From Fusobacteria bacterium ZRK30 (GTDB lineage Bacteria > Fusobacteriota > Fusobacteriia > Fusobacteriales > Fusobacteriaceae): a stretch of 64,000 nt of DNA. Below, in pieces: positions 24,742 to 33,221 of the stretch. Below the pieces are notes generated by a model. It was not told where the DNA came from and did not search any database. It was given only the letters and a program-made list of their open reading frames with translations. Numbering within the stretch: position 1 is the first letter of the stretch; the number at the start of each line of letters is the position of its first letter. The position numbers and the translations under genes are program-made. The DNA lies in the NCBI GenBank assembly GCA_024628785.1, contig CP102405.1, positions 372,001 to 436,000 of the forward strand. The letters run 5' to 3'.

Positions 24742-25761
24742 CTATGCTTGTATCATATTTCTTGATTCTTTCTTCGCTTTAATCGCAAGGAAGATTGTTG
24801 ACATTAAAAATCCACCAGCTATACCACCTATCATAGCAAATAACATAGCTAACGCAACAGTTCCAGCTGGATTAAATGCAAATGGAGTAAGTAAACCAGG
24901 GATAGGAGACGCAGTTCCCGGAGCATCAGCAATAATATTAAAATATGCAGCAGATAAACCTGCAAAAGCTCCACCAACAAAACTAGAACTGAATATAGGT
25001 ACTGGATTGGCTGTAACTATGTCAGCTTGTGTAAGAGGTTCTAACATCATTGAGATAGCCTTACTTTTACTTCCTAATTTAAGTCTATAGAATGTTATAC
25101 CGTTTGCGAAACAACCACCGAAGCAAGCGACACATGCTATTCCCATAGGAAGCCCTGTCAAGCCTAAAATAGCTGTAAGAGCCATGGAACTGAGAGGAGC
25201 TGTACAAATAACCTTGATAAGCCCTCCTAAAAGAAGTCCCATAAGTATTGGAGATTGGTTGGAAGCGTTTAATATCATTTCTCCTAATTGATTAAGAGTA
25301 ATAGTAACAACAGGTGAAACCGCTTCTGCGATAAATCTTCCTAGAGGAGCTAAAACAAGTACACCAACAATAGTGTCTACTCCTTCAGGTAAATATTTTT
25401 CTAAGATTGGAACTAAGAATGAAAGGGCATATCCTACGATAAATCCTTCTAAGATTCCCATTCCAGAGAGTGCGAGACCAGTAGCTAGAGCAAATACAGG
25501 ATTGATACCAAGAGCCAGCATAACCAAACTTCCTGATGCTACGCCTCCCAGACCACCTACGATGCTACCTACATTACCTAAAAAAGCAATACCAAGCATA
25601 TTTCCTGAAATAAATTTGTGTAAAGCTTCGACTAAAAAAGTAGCGACTGCAGCGTTTGCTAAACCACTCATAGCTTTTTGACCATTTGGTGCTTTAAGAC
25701 TGAATGCTGAAAAACATGATAGTGCCAATAATAGTAGTGCCATTCCTTTTAACATTTCCAT
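24742..25761 (-). CDS. EIIC-like membrane transporter (PTS_EIIC_2 type)
   Basis: A 339-residue, glycine- and alanine-rich membrane protein with eight to ten hydrophobic segments. It resembles the small PTS_EIIC_2 family of permease-like proteins without attached EIIA or EIIB domains; I rest this on overall character and segments such as GNVGSIVGGLGGVASGSLVMLALG and FGGCFANGITFYRLKLGSKSKAISMM. I chose the ATG at 25761, 9 bp after AGGGGG; upstream in-frame residues lack a ribosome site. It has its own promoter and a 5' leader of about 140 nt and lies antisense to riboswitch read-through. The substrate is unknown. Its place beside the glycine operon makes an amino acid or related compound conceivable, but that is inference. 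Confidence 0.65.
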   Translation of the reverse strand: MEMLKGMALLLLALSCFSAFSLKAPNGQKAMSGLANAAVATFLVEALHKFISGNMLGIAFLGNVGSIVGGLGGVASGSLVMLALGINPVFALATGLALSGMGILEGFIVGYALSFLVPILEKYLPEGVDTIVGVLVLAPLGRFIAEAVSPVVTITLNQLGEMILNASNQSPILMGLLLGGLIKVICTAPLSSMALTAILGLTGLPMGIACVACFGGCFANGITFYRLKLGSKSKAISMMLEPLTQADIVTANPVPIFSSSFVGGAFAGLSAAYFNIIADAPGTASPIPGLLTPFAFNPAGTVALAMLFAMIGGIAGGFLMSTIFLAIKAKKESRNMIQA

Positions 25762-25824
25762 TGTATAAATTCCCCCTAAAAAACATTGAACGATATTTGT
25801 GAAAAATTTCACCATAATCCGAAT

Positions 25825-25899
25825 GATTCACACGTAAACAAAATAATTCTTATTAAACCTTGGTTTTGAGCCGTTTGATTATTTAAATAATTGTGAATC
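25825..25899 (-). ncRNA. Structured 5' leader of the EIIC-like gene (candidate)
   Basis: The predicted transcript starts at about 25899 with GATTCACA, which is perfectly complementary to TGTGAATC at 25825-25832. This 8-bp stem would close a 59-nt domain that contains a small ATTATTTAAATAAT hairpin. It matches no riboswitch class I know. Confidence 0.4.
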
Positions 25900-25905
25900 T
25901 TATAA

Positions 25906-25934
25906 TTTATAACCTTTTAATGGACGTTTGTCAA
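25906..25934 (-). promoter_or_regulatory. Promoter of the EIIC-like gene
   Basis: Minus-strand TTGACA (25929-25934), 17 bp, TATAAA (25906-25911). Confidence 0.75.
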
Positions 25935-26162
25935 TTAAATTCTAATCTTTTTTTGAAAACGGTGTATTTAAAGCAACTGTTTTGTTTCGTTTCAAAACTC
26001 ATTTTTTGATTTTTCCTAAAAAAATAAAAAAAATTAATTTCTAACAACATTTAAGTTATACCATCGATTGAATCACCTCTTAAATAAAGGGATGATAAAA
26101 ATTAGAATAACATAATATATGTTTGTATACAAAACAAAAAGTAAAAAAATTAACTTTAGTGG

Positions 26163-26191
26163 TTGACTTTTTTTTATAAAAGGAGTATAAC
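26163..26191 (+). promoter_or_regulatory. Promoter of the grd leader/operon
   Basis: TTGACT (26163-26168), 17 bp, TATAAC (26186-26191). The predicted start (about 26198) coincides with the first base of the tRNA-Sec-like sequence. Confidence 0.8.
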
Positions 26192-26197
26192 TAAATT

Positions 26198-26290
26198 GGA
26201 AATAGACGAGACGCTGGTGTGCTTACCGATATTAAAATCGAGTTTCAATATTAAGTTATTGTAGGTGGGTTCGATTCCCTCATAATTCCA
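26198..26290 (+). ncRNA. tRNA-Sec-like RNA without a UCA anticodon, in the grd leader
   Basis: About 93 nt with the architecture of bacterial tRNA-Sec: GGAAATAG...ATAATTCC acceptor (6 of 8 pairs), a long D stem around TGGT (AGACGC/GTGCTT, one mismatch), an anticodon stem CCGAT/ATCGA, a long variable arm CAATA/TATTG, and the T arm GTGGGTTCGATTCCCTC, nearly the Sec-type GGTGGGTTCGATTCCCAC of other bacteria. The anticodon loop reads ATTAAA: six bases and no TCA, where Sec tRNAs have CTTCAAA. No CCA is encoded. It begins at the +1 of a consensus promoter and is followed by a terminator at 26330-26371, then grdX. It is a decayed selC or a tRNA mimic with a regulatory role; it cannot decode UGA. 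Confidence 0.6.
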
Positions 26291-26329
26291 TCAAATTAAG
26301 TGTCAATATAATCAAAATAAATAAAAATT

Positions 26330-26371
26330 AAAAAGTATCTATATCTATTGAATACTTTTTATTTTTTTGGA
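26330..26371 (+). terminator. Terminator between the tRNA-like RNA and grdX
   Basis: AAAAAGTAT and ATACTTTTT arms (9 bp) with a loop of about 13 bases, followed by ATTTTTTT. It lies some 45 bp before grdX, so the grd operon must be expressed by read-through or from a promoter I do not see. Confidence 0.8.
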
Positions 26372-26417
26372 AAAAAATGTGAAAAAGAGAACAACTGCTC
26401 TTGTTTAGGAGGGAAAA

Positions 26418-26798
26418 ATGAAATTTAGAATAATAACTAACAATCCTTTGGTTAACTTAAAATATAAGGATCTGTACCCTATGGATTACCATGAAGATGC
26501 TACCTTTTTAGAAACAATGGAATTCACAAGATCAAAAGTTCACATTGGTCATGAAATTTTAACTCATCCATTGACAGGGAGTATCAAACCTGGGGAAACA
26601 CCTTTTAAATCAATAATAATATCTGAAGAAGCCACTAAATTAAACTTTGATTCTTTGAAGCTTATCGAGGATGCAATCATAACTACTAAAAAATTTGTCT
26701 TAAAGAGAGAGTGGACAGACAAAATTATAGGTGACTTCAAATTAATCGATTGCGATATCATTACTAGTGGTATCGAAAGTATAACTCAAAATAATTAA
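26418..26798 (+). CDS. grdX: GrdX-family protein
   Basis: A 126-residue protein of the GrdX family, found at the head of glycine, sarcosine and betaine reductase operons; its role is not established. The family look is clear in the start KFRIITNNPLVN and the internal RSKVHIGHEILTHPLTGSIKPGETP-like stretch. It has an AGGAGG ribosome site 8 bp upstream and is followed after 29 bp by trxB. It is the first gene of the grd operon and is preceded by the tRNA-like leader and its terminator. Confidence 0.88.
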   Translation: MKFRIITNNPLVNLKYKDLYPMDYHEDATFLETMEFTRSKVHIGHEILTHPLTGSIKPGETPFKSIIISEEATKLNFDSLKLIEDAIITTKKFVLKREWTDKIIGDFKLIDCDIITSGIESITQNN

Positions 26799-26827
26799 AT
26801 AAAATATATATATATCAGGAGGGTACA

Positions 26828-27769
26828 ATGTCAAAAATATACGACCTTATAGTAATAGGAGCAGGGCCAGCAGGATTATCATCGGCTCTATATGCAGGAA
26901 GATCAAAATTATCTACATTAGTATTGGAAAAGAGTAAAACAGGAGGACAGATTGTTATAACTCATGAAGTAGCAAACTATCCTGGATCTGTAAGAGAAGC
27001 TACAGGACCATCTCTAATCGCTAGAATGGTAGAACAAGTTGTAGAATTCGGTGCAGAGATCAAATCTGACGATGTAATAGATGTAGATTTTTCTGGAGAC
27101 ATCAAAATTGTTAAAGGTGAAAAAGAAGAATATAAAGCTAAATCAGTTATTATAGCAACTGGAGCTACACCTAGAAAGATGGGTTGTCCTGGAGAAGCTG
27201 AATTTACTGGTAAGGGAGTTTCATACTGTGCTACATGTGATGCTGACTTCTTTGAAGATTTCGAAGTATTCGTAATCGGTGGAGGAGACACAGCAGTTGA
27301 AGAAGCAATGTACCTAACTAAATTTGCTAGAAAAGTAACTATAGTACATAGAAGAGATGAATTAAGAGCAGCTAAATCTATTCAAGAGAAAGCATTTAAA
27401 AACGACAAGTTAGAATTTATGTGGGATTCAACAGTTGAAGAATTAAAAGGTGACGGAATATTAGAAACAGCAGTATTCAGAAACTTAAAAACTGGAGAAT
27501 TAACAGAATTCAACGCTGATGAAGAAGATGGAACATTTGGATTATTCGCATTTGTTGGTTATGTACCACATTCAGATACATTCAAAGGTCATATCGAAAT
27601 GGATGACTGGGGATATATCAAAACTGATGACGAAATGAGAACAAATGTAGAAGGAGTATTTGCAGCAGGAGATATCAGACCTAAAGCACTTAGACAAGTA
27701 GTAACAGCAACTGCTGATGGAGCAATCGCAGCAACGTTAGCTGAAAAATATATGGAAGAAAAATTTTAA
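26828..27769 (+). CDS. trxB: Thioredoxin reductase
   Basis: A 313-residue NADPH-dependent flavoprotein that reduces thioredoxin. FAD site [17 protein letters not shown] near the start, redox motif CATC in [11 protein letters not shown] near residue 137, NADPH site [12 protein letters not shown] and the C-terminal [18 protein letters not shown] segment are all intact. It lies within the grd operon, 13 bp before trxA, as in glycine-fermenting clostridia, and supplies electrons to glycine reductase through the next gene product. Confidence 0.96.
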   Translation: MSKIYDLIVIGAGPAGLSSALYAGRSKLSTLVLEKSKTGGQIVITHEVANYPGSVREATGPSLIARMVEQVVEFGAEIKSDDVIDVDFSGDIKIVKGEKEEYKAKSVIIATGATPRKMGCPGEAEFTGKGVSYCATCDADFFEDFEVFVIGGGDTAVEEAMYLTKFARKVTIVHRRDELRAAKSIQEKAFKNDKLEFMWDSTVEELKGDGILETAVFRNLKTGELTEFNADEEDGTFGLFAFVGYVPHSDTFKGHIEMDDWGYIKTDDEMRTNVEGVFAAGDIRPKALRQVVTATADGAIAATLAEKYMEEKF

Positions 27770-27782
27770 GGAGGATCAATTT

Positions 27783-28103
27783 ATGTTAGTAGTAGATAAG
27801 GGAACATTTGAAGAAGAAGTACTAAATGCAGAAGGTTATGTATTAGTAGATTATTATAGTGACGGGTGTGTACCGTGTAAAGCGTTATTACCTGAATTAG
27901 AAGTAATAGCTGAAAAAAATGCTGATAAAGCTAAATTCGTAAAATTAAACACAAGTAAAGCAAGAAGAATGGCAATAAAGCAAAAAGTATTAGGATTACC
28001 TACAATTACTTTATATAAAGGTGGAGAAAAAGTAGCAGAATTAACAAAAGACGATGCAACAGCTAAAAACATAGAAGCTATGTTAGCTGAAAACATCAAG
28101 TAG
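27783..28103 (+). CDS. trxA: Thioredoxin of the glycine reductase system (CVPC active site)
   Basis: A 106-residue thioredoxin that re-reduces glycine reductase. The redox motif is G-C-V-P-C-K in place of the usual W-C-G-P-C-K, and the conserved Trp before the first Cys is missing. The cis-proline [12 protein letters not shown] is present. Grd-associated thioredoxins in amino-acid fermenters show the same kind of deviation, consistent with a special redox potential or partner. The operon position between trxB and grdE supports a dedicated role. Confidence 0.93.
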   Translation: MLVVDKGTFEEEVLNAEGYVLVDYYSDGCVPCKALLPELEVIAEKNADKAKFVKLNTSKARRMAIKQKVLGLPTITLYKGGEKVAELTKDDATAKNIEAMLAENIK

Positions 28104-28157
28104 ATATTTTGGCAATAATCAAAGTTTATTTTATAATAATTTAAGGGGGTGTGATAT

Positions 28158-29444
28158 TTGCGTTTAGAATTAGGAGAAATTAATATTTCAGATATAAAAT
28201 TTGCAGATGTCTCAAAAGTAGAAAACGGTGTTTTACATGTAAATGCGGAAGAAATTAAGGCAATTGTTTTAGAGGATGACAGAATCATTGACGTTAAACT
28301 TGAATTAGCAAAGCCTGGAGAAAGTGTTAGAATTACACCTGTTAAAGATGTAATCGAGCCTAGAGTAAAAGTTGGAGGAAAAGCTGGTATTTTCCCTGGA
28401 ATGATCTCAAACGTAAAAACTGTTGGAGAAGGTAGAACTCATGTATTAAAAGGGTCTGCAGTAGTAACTTGTGGTAAAATTGTTGGATTCCAAGAAGGAA
28501 TCATCGACATGACTGGTGTTGCAGCAGATTATAGTCCTTTCTCAAAGTTAAATAACTTATGTATGGTTATCGAACCTAAAGAAGGAATCGAATCACACGC
28601 TTATGAAGCAGCTGCTAGAATGGCTGGATTAAAAATCGCTGCACACTTAGGTAAATTAGGAGAAAATGTTACTCCTGATAATATCGAAGTATTCGAAACT
28701 AAACCTTTATTAGAGCAAGCTAACGAGTACCCTGAGTTACCAAAAGTAGCTTATGTATACATGTTACAAACTCAAGGTCTTTTACATGATACTTATGTAT
28801 ATGGTGTAGATGCTAAGAAAATAGTACCAACTATCTTATATCCAACTGAAGTTATGGATGGAGCTATCTTAAGTGGTAACTGTGTATCAGCTTGTGACAA
28901 AAATACAAGTTTCCATCACTTAAATAACCCAATCATCAAAAACTTATACAAGCAACATGGAAAAGAAATCAACTTCATGGGAATCATCATAACTAACGAA
29001 AACGTATACTTAGCAGATAAAGAAAGATCATCTGACTGGACAGCTAAATTTACTAAATACTTAGGATTAGATGGTGTAGTAATCTCTCAAGAAGGATTCG
29101 GAAACCCTGATACTGACTTAATCATGAACTGTAAGAAAGTAGAAGCTCAAGGTGTTAAAACAGTTATCGTTACTGACGAGTATGCTGGTAGAGATGGATC
29201 ATCTCAATCATTAGCAGATGCAGACGTAGCAGCTAACGCAGTAATAACTGGTGGAAACGCTAACCAAATGATAACTTTAGCTCCAATGGACAAAGTTATC
29301 GGAATGTTAGACTACACTGATACATTATCAGGTGGATTTGACGGTTCATTAAAAGCTGACGGAACTATCGAAGCTGAGATCCAAATAATCACTGGTGCAA
29401 CAAACGAATTAGGATTCAACAAATTAACAGCTAAAATGTACTAG
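28158..29444 (+). CDS. grdE: Glycine reductase component B precursor, GrdE
   Basis: The proprotein of the substrate-binding protein B of glycine reductase. It is cleaved at an internal Asn-Cys bond and the new N-terminal Cys becomes a carbonyl (pyruvoyl-type) group that binds glycine. The cleavage context SGNCVSACDKNT lies near residue 241, within the expected region. The length of 428 residues is normal. The start is TTG at 28158, preceded by GGGGG 8 bp upstream. It works with GrdB (selenoprotein) in complex B and passes the carboxymethyl group to GrdA. Confidence 0.95.
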   Translation: MRLELGEINISDIKFADVSKVENGVLHVNAEEIKAIVLEDDRIIDVKLELAKPGESVRITPVKDVIEPRVKVGGKAGIFPGMISNVKTVGEGRTHVLKGSAVVTCGKIVGFQEGIIDMTGVAADYSPFSKLNNLCMVIEPKEGIESHAYEAAARMAGLKIAAHLGKLGENVTPDNIEVFETKPLLEQANEYPELPKVAYVYMLQTQGLLHDTYVYGVDAKKIVPTILYPTEVMDGAILSGNCVSACDKNTSFHHLNNPIIKNLYKQHGKEINFMGIIITNENVYLADKERSSDWTAKFTKYLGLDGVVISQEGFGNPDTDLIMNCKKVEAQGVKTVIVTDEYAGRDGSSQSLADADVAANAVITGGNANQMITLAPMDKVIGMLDYTDTLSGGFDGSLKADGTIEAEIQIITGATNELGFNKLTAKMY

Positions 29445-29511
29445 TTTTAATTAATAAAACTTCTATAAGGATAGCGTTTAAAAAATCAATAAAACAATTA
29501 GGAGGCATCAC

Positions 29512-29988
29512 ATGTTTAATTATGAAAATAAAAAATTAATCATCGTCGGAGATAGAGACGGTGTACCTGGAGAAGCTATAAAGGAGTGCGCTGAGACAAT
29601 GGCAAACGTAGAAGTAATATTTGCTTCTACAGAATGCTTTGTCTGAACGGCTGCTGGAGCAATGGATTTAGAGAATCAAAAAAGAATTAAAGATTTCGCA
29701 ACTGAATATGGACCAGAAAACTTAGTAGTTATATTAGGAGCAGCAGAAGCAGAGGCATCTGGATTAGCTGCAGAAACAGTAACAATGGGAGACCCTACAT
29801 TCTCAGGAGTACTAGCTAACGAAGCGTTAGGATTAACAGTATTCCACGTATTAGAAGATCAATTCAAAGGTGCTGTAGATGCAGACAAATTTGAAGAGCA
29901 AGTAGGAATGATGGAAATGGTATTAGAAGTAGAAGAGATCGTAGAAGAAATGAACGAAATCAGAGGAGAAGGTTGTAAATACCTTTAA
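29512..29988 (+). CDS. grdA: Glycine reductase selenoprotein A, TGA read as Sec
   Basis: A 158-residue selenoprotein A, which carries the carboxymethyl group on its selenocysteine from complex B to complex C. The frame runs from the ATG at 29512 (AGGAGG 6 bp upstream) through an in-frame TGA at 29644-29646 (codon 45). The sequence around it is [18 protein letters not shown], the diagnostic GrdA motif CxxU. Standard gene callers would keep only the part from 29662. It lies between grdE and grdB. Confidence 0.96.
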
Positions 29989-30281
29989 TTTCTCGCAAAA
30001 CTTGTAATAACTGAACCAACAACAAAAATAAAAATAACTAAAAAACTAAGAGATCATATTCAGAAACCGTGTCCTATGCAAGGCACACACAAAATCTTTA
30101 ATTAAAATAATTCTCAGAAAAAATCCATTGAACATATGGCTCAGGTGAGCCTATATAATAGAAACAAAAGTAACAAATTTAACAAAATCAATTATCAAAA
30201 ATTTATAATATAAACTAGGGATTTAATAATCCCTGGTAATACAATATCGATGCAAGATAGTCTTAATTACGGGGGATTTGA
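29989..30281 (+). other. Spacer between grdA and grdB with several hairpins
   Basis: No reading frame is convincing. The 293-bp spacer holds three inverted repeats: GTGTCCT...AGGCACAC near 30069-30090, GGCTCAGGTGAGCC near 30138-30152, and AGGGAT...ATCCCT near 30217-30234. None is followed by a T-run, so they look like RNA processing or stability elements. Confidence 0.45.
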
Positions 30282-31571
30282 ATGAATAAAATAAAAGTAG
30301 TTCACTATATAAATCAATTCTTCGCCGGAATTGGTGGAGAAGAAAAAGCTGATATCAAACCTGAATTCAGAAATGAAGTTGTAGGTCCTGGTTCAGCTCT
30401 TATGCAACAATTTGGTGAAGAAGCAGAAATCGTAGGAACAGTAATTTGTGGAGATTCTTATTTAAATGAGAATGTTGAAGAAGCTACAAAAGAAATATTA
30501 GAAATGGTAAAAGCTGCAAAGCCTGACTTATTTATCGCAGGACCTGCTTTCAACGCAGGAAGATACGGAGTTGCTTGTGGAACTATTGCAAAATCTGTAA
30601 AAGAGGAATTAGGAATTCCTGTAGTTACTGCTATGTACATTGAGAACCCTGGTGTAGATATGTACAGAAAAGATCTTCATATTGTTTCTACAACTAACTC
30701 AGCAGCAGGAATGAGAAAGGCTATAAAGCCATTAGCAGCTCTTGCTTTAAAGTTAGGTAAGAAAGAAGTTGTTGGATCTCCAGCTGAAGAAGGATACCAT
30801 GTAAGAGGAGTAAGACAAAATTACTTCGCTGAAAAGATCGGTGCTGAAAGAGCAGTAGATATGTTAGTAAATAAATTAAAAGGTGAGGAATTTGTAACTG
30901 AATATCCAATGCCATTATTTGATAATGTTGAACCTGGAAAGGCAATCAAAGATTTATCAACTGCTAAAATAGCATTAGTTACTTCTGGTGGAATGGTTCC
31001 TTCTGGAAACCCTGATAGAATTGAAGCTTCATCAGCTCAAAAATATGGTAGATATGAATTAGACAACATGGGAGAAACTGCTCATGGAGGATTCGACCCT
31101 ACATATGCTAACGACAATCCAAACGTAGTAGTTCCTACAGATGCTTTAAGACAATTTGAAGCTGAAGGAGTAATCGGATCTATCCATCCTTACTACTATT
31201 CTACAACAGGAAACGGAACTTCAGTAAAGAACTCTAAAGCGTTCGCAGCTGAATTCACAAAAGAACTAGTTGCTGCAGGAGTAGACGGAGTAATCCTAAC
31301 TTCTACATGAGGAACTTGTACTCGTTGCGGTGCAACGATGGTAAAAGAAATAGAAAAGAGTGGAATACCTGTAGTACATATTTGTACTGTAGTTCCTATC
31401 TCTCTAACAGTAGGAGCTAACAGAATAGTTCCTGCAATAGCAATTCCACATCCATTTGGTGACCCTGCATTATGTGCGGAAGACCAAATGAAAATAAGAA
31501 AAGACATAGTTAAAACAGCTTTAACTTCTTTAACTACTGAAGTTACTGAACAAACAGTATTCCAAGTTTAA
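30282..31571 (+). CDS. grdB: Glycine reductase complex B selenoprotein, TGA read as Sec
   Basis: The selenoprotein subunit of the substrate-specific protein B. The frame runs from 30282 through an in-frame TGA at 31308-31310 (codon 343) to TAA at 31569-31571, giving 429 residues. The Sec context is LTST-Sec-GTCTRCGATMVKEIE, the U-x-x-C-x-x-C motif of GrdB, and the C-terminal GANRIVPAIAIPHPFGDP matches the family. A hairpin TCGTTGC/GCAACGA begins 11 nt after the TGA. The start has a GGGGG ribosome site. A terminator-like hairpin follows before grdC. Confidence 0.96.
31322..31338 (+). promoter_or_regulatory. Probable SECIS hairpin of grdB
   Basis: TCGTTGC and GCAACGA arms with the loop GGT begin 11 nt after the TGA, the position expected for a bacterial SECIS recognised by SelB. 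A matching strong hairpin was not seen after the grdA TGA; only a weaker TGCT/AGCA motif lies there. Confidence 0.55.
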
Positions 31572-31581
31572 TAATTAAACT

Positions 31582-31618
31582 TAAATAAGGGGAAGAGTTA
31601 TTGTCTCTTTCCCTTATT
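31582..31618 (+). terminator. Hairpin terminator between grdB and grdC
   Basis: AAATAAGGG...AGAG and CTCT...CCCTTATTT arms with a short loop, followed by T-rich sequence. The hairpin lies between grdB and grdC, so it may cut or protect the upstream mRNA and set more GrdE/A/B than GrdC/D. Confidence 0.7.
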
Positions 31619-31672
31619 TTTTATAACTTTAAAAATAAATAAATATAATAATAAAAATCGGAGGAATAAAAG

Positions 31673-33208
31673 ATGAATTTTGCAGTTTTAAAAGGAGCAG
31701 CATATTGTTTAGTGCATACTCCAGACATGATCTTACACAATGGAACTACTCAAACAGTTGAAAAACATACTAACCCGGATTCTGAATATTTAAAAAATAT
31801 CAGAGACAGCTACAGAACTTATGAAGAAGTAGTAAACTACGGACCTAACCAAACTTACATCGGAAACCTTACTCCTGAAAAATTAAAAGAAGTTGGAATG
31901 CCATTCGTAGGTAAAAATATTGAAGGTTCTTCAAACAAAGGTAAATTTGGAGAGATCTTAGCTCAAAAAGAATTTATCGTAATGGTTAAATTAGCTGACG
32001 TTTTCGACTTAGTATTATTAGAAGAAAAATTCTTAGCTGACGCAGTAGAAGCATATAGAAACTATGAGTTCTATTCAGAAGCTGACGAAGCTCAATTAAA
32101 TAAAGGTCATGAATTCTCTGTAATCGAAGCTTTAGTAAATGAAGAGGGAGCAGAAGGGTTATACCATGAAGATAAATTAGTTGGATGTGTAAAAAGAGCC
32201 CATGATGTAGACTCTAACTTAAGTTCACATGTAATATTTGAAAACTTAGTTGTAAAAGCATCTGGAATCTTAGCATTTAAAAACTTAATTGCAAGAAACA
32301 ACATCGATCCTACAACTATCGACTATGTAATCGAATGTTCAGAAGAAGCTTGTGGAGATATGAACCAAAGAGGTGGAGGAAACTTCGCTAAAGCTATCGC
32401 CGAAGCATCTGGAGCAGTAAATGCAACTGGATCAGACCTTAGAGGATTCTGTGCAGCACCTACTCATTCATTGATCAACGCAGCATCATTAGTAAAAGCT
32501 GGAACATACAAGAACGTTGTAGTTGTTGCAGGTGGAGCTACAGCTAAGTTAGGAATGAACGGTAAAGACCATGTTAAAAAAGACTTACCTATCTTAGAGG
32601 ATACATTAGGAGCATTCGCTATCTTAATCTCTGAAAATGACGGAGTTAGCCCGGTAATCAACACTGATTTCGTAGGTAGACATACTGTAGGAACAGGATC
32701 TTCACCTCAAGCAGTTATCTCATCATTAGTAATCGAGCCATTAGAAAAAGCTGGATTAAAGATTACAGATGTAGATAAGTACTCAGTAGAGATGCAAAAC
32801 CCAGATGTTACAAAACCAGCAGGAGCAGGAGATGTACCAGAAGGAAACTACAAGATGATCGGAGCTTGTGGAGTTAAGAAAGGACATATCGAAAAGAAAG
32901 CTATGAAAGATTTCGTTGTAAATAACGGAATGGTTGGATGGGCACCTACACAAGGTCATATCCCTTCAGGAGTACCTTACTTAGGATTTGCTATGGATGA
33001 GTTAACTAAAGGTGACTTAAACAGAGTAATGGTAGTAGGAAAAGGATCATTATTCTTAGGAAGAATGACTAACTTATTCGATGGTGTATCTATCATGGTA
33101 GAAAGAAACACAGGTGTTACAGAGGAAGCAGGATCAGTTTCTAAAGATGAAATTAATACAATGATTGCAGAAGCTATGAAAAACTTTGCCTCTCAATTCT
33201 TAGGTTAA
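31673..33208 (+). CDS. grdC: Glycine reductase complex C beta subunit
   Basis: The 511-residue subunit of protein C, which forms acetyl phosphate from the carboxymethylated selenoprotein A. The family resemblance to thiolase/FabH folds is visible, with Cys in RGFCAAPTHSLINAA and MIGACGVKKGH. The start has a GGAGG site 7 bp upstream. grdD follows after 13 bp. The product acetyl phosphate gives ATP through acetate kinase, which is not in the window. Confidence 0.95.
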   Translation: MNFAVLKGAAYCLVHTPDMILHNGTTQTVEKHTNPDSEYLKNIRDSYRTYEEVVNYGPNQTYIGNLTPEKLKEVGMPFVGKNIEGSSNKGKFGEILAQKEFIVMVKLADVFDLVLLEEKFLADAVEAYRNYEFYSEADEAQLNKGHEFSVIEALVNEEGAEGLYHEDKLVGCVKRAHDVDSNLSSHVIFENLVVKASGILAFKNLIARNNIDPTTIDYVIECSEEACGDMNQRGGGNFAKAIAEASGAVNATGSDLRGFCAAPTHSLINAASLVKAGTYKNVVVVAGGATAKLGMNGKDHVKKDLPILEDTLGAFAILISENDGVSPVINTDFVGRHTVGTGSSPQAVISSLVIEPLEKAGLKITDVDKYSVEMQNPDVTKPAGAGDVPEGNYKMIGACGVKKGHIEKKAMKDFVVNNGMVGWAPTQGHIPSGVPYLGFAMDELTKGDLNRVMVVGKGSLFLGRMTNLFDGVSIMVERNTGVTEEAGSVSKDEINTMIAEAMKNFASQFLG

Positions 33209-33221
33209 GGGGGGATTTCTT

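Noticed and set aside
26197..26265. TTG-started frame of 22 codons after an AGGAG in the grd leader
   Set aside because: It overlaps the tRNA-Sec-like fold and the promoter -10 region; AGGAG lies before the predicted transcript start, so it cannot act as a ribosome site.
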